NCBI RefSeq assembly: GCF_009497655.1
Contig: NZ_CP023317.1
Coordinates: 2,385,501 to 2,449,500, forward strand
Length of the DNA: 64,000 nucleotides
Reading direction: 5' to 3'
From: Priestia megaterium
GTDB lineage: Bacteria; Bacillota; Bacilli; Bacillales; Bacillaceae_H
How positions within the stretch are numbered: position 1 is the stretch's first letter; each line of letters opens with the position of its first letter. The notes under the pieces are model-generated. The model did no database searches and had not been told where the DNA came from. It was given only the letters and a program-made list of their open reading frames with translations. The position numbers and the translations under genes are program-made. Shown here piece after piece: positions 57,625 through 64,000 of this stretch.

Positions 57625-58083
57625 TTACAGTTCTTTTTCCAAGCAGTTAACTTGATTATGATGCAGCGGCTTAGTGGCATACTGTGTAAAACCAAGGCGC
57701 TCCCAAAACAGCTTGGCTCTAGGATTTTGAGACAGGACACCAAGGCGTAGAACAGAAATTCCTTCTTCTTTTAGCTTGTCTTCGAATGCTAAATATGCCT
57801 GCGTTCCGAAACTGAAATTGTGATAGGCGCTATGAATAATGAAAGCTCCAATCCACGGATGATCATCGTTAGGATTTTGTTTCATGTAATCAATAACCCC
57901 TACGTATGTATCGTCGGCTTTTATAAAATAACTGTCTGTTTTTTCATTCATATATTCTTTAAAAAGCTCTTCTTCCCTCCGCTCTTTCTTGCCGTTTTCT
58001 AACACGTTATAAGCTTCGTTTGAATTGATAATCTCTGACACAATATACATCGTGTCAGCTGTAACGGGTTCAAATGAAATCAT
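57625..58083 (-). CDS. GNAT-family N-acetyltransferase
   Basis: 152 residues from the ATG at 58083, which overlaps the end of the YhfT gene by 14 bases; the longer frame is rejected. The GNAT features are WIGAFIIHSAYHNFSFGTQAYLAFEDKLKEEG (acetyl-CoA loop, RxxGxG-like NFSFGT) and VLSQNPRAKLFWERLGFTQ near the C-terminus. Target unknown. It is translationally linked to the ligase gene yhfT. Confidence 0.82.
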   Translation of the reverse strand: MISFEPVTADTMYIVSEIINSNEAYNVLENGKKERREEELFKEYMNEKTDSYFIKADDTYVGVIDYMKQNPNDDHPWIGAFIIHSAYHNFSFGTQAYLAFEDKLKEEGISVLRLGVLSQNPRAKLFWERLGFTQYATKPLHHNQVNCLEKEL

Positions 58084-59503
58084 ATGTCTTCCCTTCTTTC
58101 TCTGCAAAGTAGCTGTATATCGTTGCTTTGTCAATTTTACCATTTTTCATTCGCGGAAAGGACGTTAAAATTCTCCATACACGCGGGATTTTATAAGGGG
58201 ATACTCGTTTTGACAGTGCTTGTCTCACATCAGAAAGAGAAATGTTCTCTAAGACAATTGCTGCACCTACGACTTCTGAACGTTCAGCATCTACTATGCT
58301 AAAGACAGCTGCTTCGCTAACGCCCGGTATTTGTAGTAGCAGCTCTTCAATTTCTTCAGCATATACTAAGCTTCCGCTGCTTTTGATTACATTTTTGTCT
58401 CTTCCTACGATGGTAATGTTTCCGTCTGGAAGCTGAACCGCAATATCATGCGATGTAACATATCCGTTAAAAAATGAGCGGTTCGTTTCTTCGCTGTCCT
58501 TAACAAATCCTTCGAATGCTTGAGTTGTTTTTACAAACAGTATTCCTTTGTCTCCTTTTTCTACTTCTTTTCCACGTTCGTTCAGGATTAAAACGTCTAC
58601 ACTGTCAACAGGATAGCCTACTGTATGAGGCAACGTTTCAGCTGTATCTGGTGAAAGTACCGTAACAAATCCCATTTCAGAAGATCCGTAATATTCATAA
58701 AGAGAGGAGTTAGGAAACACTTGTGAAAATTTCTTTCGAACGGAAGGCGATAATTTATTGCCTACTGAAATCACGGTCTGTGGAAGAAGTCGTTTTTCTT
58801 TCGGTCTGCTTTGTATGTATCGAAGCAAAGGAGAAATTAACGCGGGTGTAATAGACATACAGCTAGCTTCCTTGTTAAAAACAGCAGAAGGTGTAAACGC
58901 TTCTAGCATGATAGCATGCATGCCGGTGCAAAGCGCGTGCAAAACCGGATAAAGCTGGGCGGAATACGAAATATGTAAGGGGATAAGTACTTTTTCATGT
59001 TTCTGTAAAGAAAATACGTCCGACCATTCTTGAAATGATGAAGACCAAGAATGATGCGATTTTACAAATCCTTTCGGTCTCCCTGTTGACCCAGAGGTAA
59101 ATCCAAATAAAAATAGATCGGACAGTGCATTCACTTGCCGTATAGGCAGGATTGGTTTTTCTTTTGTTATGTTAGTTAAAGAAGACGTTTTCCATAGCCA
59201 ATTCGGGGACTGAATAGAAAAATAGGTATCCACTTCAGCCTCTGTTAGCTCATTATGTAAAAGCATCACAATTCCACCAGCTTTTAAAATCGCTAAAAAT
59301 GACACAACAGCTTCTGCATTGTTTGGCATACTTAACGCAACGAGCTCTCCTTTTTCCATCCCTTTTTCTTTCAGCTGATTTTCGGCTTTGCATACATGAT
59401 CCCACATTTGACCGTAGCTTAGTTTATTAACAGAATCCGATAGTGCGAGTCTGTCCGGCGTTTGTTGACACTGATTAAAAACTAGTTCTTCAATTCGATT
59501 CAT
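58070..59503 (-). CDS. yhfT: AMP-forming acyl-CoA ligase, YhfT type
   Basis: 477 residues, slightly short for an ANL enzyme. The P-loop-like motif FGFTSGSTGRPKGFVKSH is at 133-150, YYGSSEMG near 263, GRDKNVIKSSG and MKNGKIDKA near the end. B. subtilis yhfT lies with yhfS (thiolase) and yhfU (BioY) and is part of the biotin-regulated set there, so a role in making or activating a dicarboxylic or fatty acid precursor of biotin is suspected. It is divergent from bioY here, sharing the BirA-like operator. Confidence 0.83.
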   Translation of the reverse strand: MNRIEELVFNQCQQTPDRLALSDSVNKLSYGQMWDHVCKAENQLKEKGMEKGELVALSMPNNAEAVVSFLAILKAGGIVMLLHNELTEAEVDTYFSIQSPNWLWKTSSLTNITKEKPILPIRQVNALSDLFLFGFTSGSTGRPKGFVKSHHSWSSSFQEWSDVFSLQKHEKVLIPLHISYSAQLYPVLHALCTGMHAIMLEAFTPSAVFNKEASCMSITPALISPLLRYIQSRPKEKRLLPQTVISVGNKLSPSVRKKFSQVFPNSSLYEYYGSSEMGFVTVLSPDTAETLPHTVGYPVDSVDVLILNERGKEVEKGDKGILFVKTTQAFEGFVKDSEETNRSFFNGYVTSHDIAVQLPDGNITIVGRDKNVIKSSGSLVYAEEIEELLLQIPGVSEAAVFSIVDAERSEVVGAAIVLENISLSDVRQALSKRVSPYKIPRVWRILTSFPRMKNGKIDKATIYSYFAEKEGKTYDFI

Positions 59504-59568
59504 TACTCCGTAAGCTCCTTTTTATTTTACTTTTAGTGTACCGTAAATACGGGTTTGAGAAAAGAAAA

Positions 59569-59622
59569 ATGTAAACTTTAATAAAAATTAAGTTGACTAA
59601 TTTAAGTTTAATAAGATACGAT
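59569..59622. promoter_or_regulatory. BirA-like biotin operator and bioY promoter
   Basis: ATGTAAAC (59569-59576), 15 bases, GTTGACTA (59592-59599) have the spacing of the Bacillus BirA operator TTGTTAAC-N15-GTTAACAA, with mismatches in the arms. TTGACT (59593-59598), 18 bases and TACGAT (59617-59622) form a promoter for bioY, so the right arm overlaps the -35 box. Confidence 0.6.
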
Positions 59623-59656
59623 AGTCATGTTTTATCCTACATAGCGGAGGTTTACG

Positions 59657-60214
59657 ATGAAAACAAAAGATATGACGTACGTTGCTTTATTCACGGCTAT
59701 AATGGGAGCTCTAGGACTCGTCCCTCCTATTTTTTTATCTTTTACACCTGTTCCAATTACTCTTCAGCCTATGGGTGTTATGCTGTCGGGAGGAATTCTT
59801 GGCGCTAGATTAGGAGCTTTAAGTCAATTTCTTTTTTTATGTTTGCTAGCAGCTGGCGTTCCTTTACTTGCTGGAGGGCGCGGAGGAATTGGCGTATTTT
59901 TGAGTCCGAGTGCTGGGTATATCATTGGCTATGTGTTTGCAGCTTTCTTTATTGGCTGGACACTATCAAGGTTAAGAAATGTAACGGTTGCAAAGGCATT
60001 TGCCGTAAATGTGATATTTGGGATTGTGTTAGTATACGCATGTGGCATTCCTATACAGGCAATGCAGCTTCACATTCCATTTCTAAAATCCCTTCAGCTA
60101 AGCTTCGTTTACCTTCCAGGTGACTGTATAAAAGCAGTGGTCGCGGCGTATTTAATTACAAAAGTTCGAAAAGCAGTAGCGGTACCTGGCCGTTCGAACA
60201 CGGATTCTATGTAA
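59657..60214 (+). CDS. bioY: Biotin transporter substrate-specificity protein BioY
   Basis: 185 residues with six membrane helices, the S component of a biotin ECF transporter. BioY motifs are LGLVPPIFLSFTPVPITLQPMGVMLSGGILG (first helices), GGRGGIGVFLSPSAGYIIGY and FVYLPGDCIKAVVAAYLI. It captures biotin for uptake with the shared EcfAA'T module, which is not in this window. The start follows AGCGGAGGTTTACG. The biotin link fits the AccB/AccC pair at 34-36 kb. Confidence 0.93.
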   Translation: MKTKDMTYVALFTAIMGALGLVPPIFLSFTPVPITLQPMGVMLSGGILGARLGALSQFLFLCLLAAGVPLLAGGRGGIGVFLSPSAGYIIGYVFAAFFIGWTLSRLRNVTVAKAFAVNVIFGIVLVYACGIPIQAMQLHIPFLKSLQLSFVYLPGDCIKAVVAAYLITKVRKAVAVPGRSNTDSM

Positions 60215-60221
60215 GGAAGTG

Positions 60222-61323
60222 ATGACTTATCTATCAAGCAGCAATTGTAAAAGCGAAGCGTACGGTCATTGGAAAAGAAAACGGTCTACTGAAAGATTTT
60301 CATGTTCAAGAGCTAGCAGCTCCTTTATTAAAACAGCTTAGCGCTGGAATTGAACATGAAATTGATGACGTTATTTTAGGAAATGTTGTAGGTCCAGGAG
60401 GAAATGTAGCCAGGTTATCCGCTTTAGAAGCGGACCTCCCTTTTTCTATCCCGGGAATGACCATTGATCGTCAGTGCGGAGCTGGCTTAGAGGCGATTCG
60501 AATGGCCAGCTATTTGATAAAAGCAGGTGCAGGAACGTGCTATTTAGCTGGAGGCGTTGAAAGTACAAGTACTTCTCCATTTGAAAAAAGAGCACGTTTT
60601 TCTCCTGATAAAATTGGTGACCCTGACATGGGAATTGCAGCAGAAAACGTAGCTCAGCGATACAATATATCTAAAGATCAGCAGGACAGATATGCTCTTT
60701 TAAGTCATAAAAGAAGCTGGGAGGCTTTTGAAAAAAGATGGTTTGAAGAAGAAACGCTTCCTCTTCCAAACGTGATGCACGATGAAGCATTTATGAAAAA
60801 ACGAAACCTAACAAAGCTGCTGCAAAAAGCCAGCCCCGTCTTTTTAAAAAATGAAGGCACCGTCACCGCAGCCAACAGCTGTGGAATTAACGACGGAGCC
60901 TGCATTGCGCTTGTGATGGAAGAGCAAAAAGCACGCGCTTTAGGCTTTCAGCCCGTTTTGCGTTTTATTGACGCTGATATTTCAGGAGTGTCACCTCTTT
61001 ACCCTGCTATTGCACCAGTTTCTGCGATTAAAAATATCTTGAAGCGAAATTCTCTTACGGTAGATGATATTGATTTATTTGAAATCAATGAAGCATTTGC
61101 TGTTAAAGTTGTCGCTTGCATGCAAGAACTGGGAATATCAGAAGAAAAAGTGAATATTCACGGAGGAGCATTGACCCTAGGACACCCTTACGGAGCATCA
61201 GGAGCTATTTTAGCTACGCGTCTTTTTTATGAGAGCAAGCGCCGTGACGTGCGATATGTCATAGCAGCTTTAGGAAGCGGAGGCGGAATAGGAACAGCGG
61301 TATTATTTGAAGTCATCAAATAA
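60222..61323 (+). pseudogene. yhfS: Acetyl-CoA acyltransferase (thiolase) YhfS, frameshifted at codon 3
   Basis: The thiolase frame runs from about 60232 to the stop at 61323 and reads QAAIVKAKRTVIGKENGLL..., DRQCGAGLEA (active-site Cys84), VESTSTSPF, TVTAANSCGINDGA, EINEAFAVKVVA, GGALTLGHPYGASGA. Its natural start, ATGACTTAT at 60222 with AAGGAAGTG before it, is separated from this frame by a tandem TATC duplication (60228-60235); removing one TATC restores MTYQAAIVKAK. The closing glycine motif has GSGGGIG and lacks the second Cys of typical thiolases, as does B. subtilis YhfS. As written, translation from the ATG ends after about 39 codons. Confidence 0.8.
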
Positions 61324-61337
61324 TACCGCTGTTTTTA
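61294..61337 (+). terminator. Terminator encoded in the last codons of yhfS
   Basis: A perfect 17-bp stem, ACAGCGGTATTATTTGA (61294-61310) and its complement (61316-61332), with a 5-base loop, then TTTTT. The 5' arm codes for the last residues and the stop lies in the 3' arm. Confidence 0.93.
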
Positions 61338-61991
61338 TGCCTTTTTTATTACATTATGTTGCATCAAATATTGCTCAATATCTTTAAATGTCTCAACCGG
61401 AACAAATGAAACGTTTTGTTCGCGCAGTAAATCTTGCAAAGAATCTTTCGCAAAGGTAACATCTGCATGTTTTGCGGGATGTGAATCCGGTTCGCTGTCT
61501 CCAGCAAAATAAATCGTTTCGTATGCCTCTTTTAGTTCTTGAATAACAACAGATTTATCAATGCCGTAGCGTTCTGAATGCCATCTGTGAGCAGGATCTA
61601 GACGCAAGTGAACGTTGTTTTGATGGAAATATCCTTCATTCGAATAAACTTCCACTTTTTCAACACCGTATTTATCTAACAGCGGTTTAATATAGTACGT
61701 TGTTCCAGCGCTTAAAATATAAAAATCCCCGCCGTTTTTCTGAACAGCTTTAATAAAAGCGGGCACGTATTTATCAATTGGAATATTCGCTACTTCTTCT
61801 AAAATTTTCGGTTCTTCTTGGTGAATGGATTGAAAAACAGTAGATAAAAAATCAATATCTTTCATTTCTCCTGCTTTCCACCGGCGGAAAAGCTCTTCAC
61901 CTTCTGGAAAATACTTTTCAATCACAATCCAGTAAAAATCTTTTTTTGAAATCGTTCCATCAAAATCTGATACAAACGCCCATTTTTTCAT
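61335..61991 (-). CDS. HAD-superfamily phosphatase, MtnX-like
   Basis: 218 residues. Motif I is VSDFDGTI (Asp9, Asp11), motif II YILSAGT, motif III/IV around FAGDSEPDSHPAKHADVTFA. The cap is of the HAD-IB/MtnX type. MtnX itself dephosphorylates an intermediate of the methionine salvage pathway, but similarity is partial and no other salvage genes are near. It lies 17 bases after the helicase gene on the same strand. Confidence 0.8.
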   Translation of the reverse strand: MKKWAFVSDFDGTISKKDFYWIVIEKYFPEGEELFRRWKAGEMKDIDFLSTVFQSIHQEEPKILEEVANIPIDKYVPAFIKAVQKNGGDFYILSAGTTYYIKPLLDKYGVEKVEVYSNEGYFHQNNVHLRLDPAHRWHSERYGIDKSVVIQELKEAYETIYFAGDSEPDSHPAKHADVTFAKDSLQDLLREQNVSFVPVETFKDIEQYLMQHNVIKKA

Positions 61992-62008
61992 TCCTCACAC
62001 ATCCTTTG

Positions 62009-64000
62009 CTACATACTAAGCAGTTCTCGGAGCTCTTCTTCTGTCAAACTAGAAAGCATTGTTTCTCCCGGTTGAATAACCTGTTCGATGAGTTCTTTTT
62101 TCTTTTGCTGCAAGGCGTAAATTTTTTCTTCGATGGTTCCTTGAGAAATAAGCTTGATGACCTGCACAACATTTTTTTGTCCAATGCGGTGTGCACGGCC
62201 TGCCGCTTGTTCTTCAATCGCGGGGTTCCACCATAAGTCGTATAAAATAACCGTATCGGCTCCCGTTAAATTTAAACCCGTGCCTCCGGCTTTTAATGAA
62301 ATTAAGAAAATGTCTTGTTCTCCATTATTAAACCGATCCGCCATTTCCACTCGTTCTTTTGATGGCGTTTGACCGTCTAAATAAAAGTATGAGAGATTTT
62401 CTTTTTGAAGCTCTTCTCGAATAATATGAAGCATGCTTGTAAACTGAGAAAAGATTAACAAGCGTTTTCCGTTGGCAACCGCATTTCTTGTAATCTCAAG
62501 CAGCTGCTCTAATTTGCTTGAATACCCTTCGTAATTTTCAACGAATAAAGACGGATGACAGCAAATCTGGCGAAGTCTTGTTAATCCCGCCAAGATCTTC
62601 ATTCGGTTTTTATTAAAATCTTCACCGGCTAAAGATGATTTTAACTGCTCTAAATAGCCTACATACAACTCTTTTTGTTCTTTAGTTAGCTCAGATAAAT
62701 GAGTGGTTTCAATTTTATCAGGCAGTTCTTTTAACACATCTTTTTTTACTCGTCGCAGTAAAAATGGTCTTACAATTCGGCTGACCTGCTCCGATGACAT
62801 GTTTTTAAATTGGCGAAGCCCTGGAAATAAACCCGGAAGAATAGTCTGGAAAATTGACCAAAGCTCGTCAAGTGAGTTTTCAATAGGCGTACCGCTCAGC
62901 GCAAAACGTTTTTTAGCTGAAATAGTCCTAACAGCTACTGCTGTCTTTGTTGTATGATTTTTAATACTCTGAGCCTCATCTAGAATTAAAGCATGAAAAT
63001 GAAGGTGCTGATACAAATCAATATCTTGACGCAGCGTTGGATAAGATGTAATCCATACGTCAGCTGTGCGTTTTAGCTTCTCCTCACGCTCACTCGGCGT
63101 TCCTGTAATGGTTTGAACCGTTAAATTCGGTGCAAATCTCTCCAATTCGTTGCGCCAGTTATAAATCAAGGAAGCCGGCACAACAATTAAAAAGGCATTG
63201 CTGTCTTCATCAAGCTCTTTTTCAGATAAGATATAGGCAATGCTTTGAAGCGTTTTTCCAAGCCCCATATCATCAGCCAGTACGCCTCCTAAAGAGTAGT
63301 GAGACAGAGATTTAAACCACTTAAATCCATTACGCTGATAATCACGCAGGGATGCCTGTAAGGATTCCGGTACTTCCCAATCCATTTCCTCTGGAGATTT
63401 GAGCTGTGTAAGTAATGTTTTAAATGCTGAGCCAAACTTAGCCGCTGATTTATCACCTGCACTCATAATTTCTTCCACTTGCATTCCTCTGTATAAAGGT
63501 ACTTGCAATGAGTTATCCTTTAAATCTTTTTCCGTTACGTTCAGCTCCCGAAACAGATTTTGAATATGTTCAAAGCCCTCATTTTCAAGGGGGATAAACG
63601 CACCGTTATCTAGACGATGATAGCTTTTCTTTTCTAAGACAGATTTTAAAACATCTTGAACGGTCTGATGATCAATGTCTCCTAAATCAAAATTAATTTC
63701 TAATAGCCCATTGCTATTTTGAATGTCAACCGTTGTTACTGGCGCAGAAAAATCCGTATAAGCATAATCTTTCATCTCATCCGTAATATACACATCCGCT
63801 ATTTCATCAAGATTTGGAACAATATGAAACAAAAATTCATATAGAGAGTATTCGTCTTGATTTAAGTACAGCTGGTTTTTATAAATATTTAAAGGAGCCG
63901 TTTCAATTAAGTCCATAACGCGGTCTTCTTTTTCTAAATCTCGTATCAAGATTTTATCGTGTTTTTCAGACTGGGGTGAAAATGGATTAATCGAAATCTC
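62009..64000 (-). CDS. SNF2-family DEAD/DEAH-box helicase (C-terminal part)
   Basis: The frame is open to the window edge, so the N-terminus is outside; 663 residues are visible. The helicase motifs are complete: GGVLADDMGLGKTLQ (Walker A), ILDEAQSIKN (Walker B-like DEAQ), ALSGTPIENS, and in the second RecA domain LIFSQFTSMLHII, ISLKAGGTGLNLTGAD and AGRAHRIGQ. The part before them (SNF2-associated region) contacts DNA. It is an ATP-driven DNA translocase; in bacilli the B. subtilis relative is YwqA. The nucleic-acid substrate is not deducible. Confidence 0.88.
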   Translation of the reverse strand, partial: EISINPFSPQSEKHDKILIRDLEKEDRVMDLIETAPLNIYKNQLYLNQDEYSLYEFLFHIVPNLDEIADVYITDEMKDYAYTDFSAPVTTVDIQNSNGLLEINFDLGDIDHQTVQDVLKSVLEKKSYHRLDNGAFIPLENEGFEHIQNLFRELNVTEKDLKDNSLQVPLYRGMQVEEIMSAGDKSAAKFGSAFKTLLTQLKSPEEMDWEVPESLQASLRDYQRNGFKWFKSLSHYSLGGVLADDMGLGKTLQSIAYILSEKELDEDSNAFLIVVPASLIYNWRNELERFAPNLTVQTITGTPSEREEKLKRTADVWITSYPTLRQDIDLYQHLHFHALILDEAQSIKNHTTKTAVAVRTISAKKRFALSGTPIENSLDELWSIFQTILPGLFPGLRQFKNMSSEQVSRIVRPFLLRRVKKDVLKELPDKIETTHLSELTKEQKELYVGYLEQLKSSLAGEDFNKNRMKILAGLTRLRQICCHPSLFVENYEGYSSKLEQLLEITRNAVANGKRLLIFSQFTSMLHIIREELQKENLSYFYLDGQTPSKERVEMADRFNNGEQDIFLISLKAGGTGLNLTGADTVILYDLWWNPAIEEQAAGRAHRIGQKNVVQVIKLISQGTIEEKIYALQQKKKELIEQVIQPGETMLSSLTEEELRELLSM

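Overview
The window is Gram-positive, low-GC Bacillaceae chromosome, almost certainly Priestia (Bacillus) megaterium or a very close relative. The evidence is consistent: ribosome-binding sites are strong AGGAGG types, TTG and GTG starts are common, and intrinsic terminators are abundant. The secreted alpha-amylase at 40962-42524 matches, as I remember it, the 520-residue P. megaterium enzyme almost residue for residue. Several blocks follow Bacillus subtilis gene neighbourhoods: yhfK-yhfL(lcfB), ycsF-ycsG-ycsI-kipI-kipA-kipR, and yhfT/yhfU(bioY)/yhfS.

Layout. 1-9.7 kb: end of a cobalamin-type binding protein, FabZ, a CoA-type Nudix hydrolase, YhfK, the LcfB acyl-CoA ligase, a MarR regulator, a VanW-domain protein, an MbcS-type acyl-CoA synthetase with a FapR-like box, and a protein made of two tandem copies of one domain. 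9.7-13.2 kb: a degraded stretch with two long hairpins, an orphan cluster of immunity-type genes (DUF2185, an unknown, DUF2750) and an N-terminally deleted SUFU-domain gene. 13.2-25 kb: lipoproteins, glutamate decarboxylase, a LURP-one protein, a TetM-like GTPase, an FNT channel and several small proteins, then an FAD oxidase translationally coupled to a half-size MFS protein. 25-32 kb: a methyl-accepting chemotaxis protein with a clear sigma-D promoter, two metallophosphoesterases, a cysteine-free HesB-like protein, a Mug glycosylase and CwlO. 32-40.6 kb: the 5-oxoproline operon pxpA-NRAMP-ycsI-pxpB-pxpC-accB-accC with an IclR regulator. 41-45.6 kb: the CcpA-controlled amylase, an ECF sigma/anti-sigma pair, a DJ-1 protein, an isochorismatase pseudogene and a 39-residue membrane peptide. 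45.6-49 kb: a DedA/histidine kinase/response regulator/methyltransferase operon. 49.4-57.6 kb: an accessory stretch with an MDR oxidoreductase and divergent TetR gene, a methyltransferase, a flavin monooxygenase, a VOC protein, small proteins, and the remains of a polymorphic toxin with its immunity gene. 57.6-64 kb: GNAT, YhfT ligase, BioY, a frameshifted YhfS thiolase, an HAD phosphatase and a SNF2 helicase running off the window.

Themes. Acyl-CoA and fatty-acid metabolism recurs (FabZ, LcfB, MbcS, YhfT, YhfS), and several of these genes carry recognisable operators. Biotin links two regions: BioY sits behind a BirA-like operator, and a second AccB/AccC pair lies inside the pxp operon. There PxpB and PxpC, relatives of the urea-carboxylase carboxyltransferase region, may work with a biotin carrier. 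Two separate places hold decayed toxin/immunity material.

The most interesting leads are the complete biotin module in the oxoprolinase operon, the 4-bp tandem duplication that knocks yhfS out of frame, the toxin/immunity remnant at 57.1-57.6 kb, the orphan immunity cluster with the deleted SUFU gene, and the FapR-like box in front of an acyl-CoA synthetase. I saw no rRNA, tRNA, CRISPR array, intact insertion sequence or complete prophage. All family names rest on recognition of motifs from memory; no database search was run.
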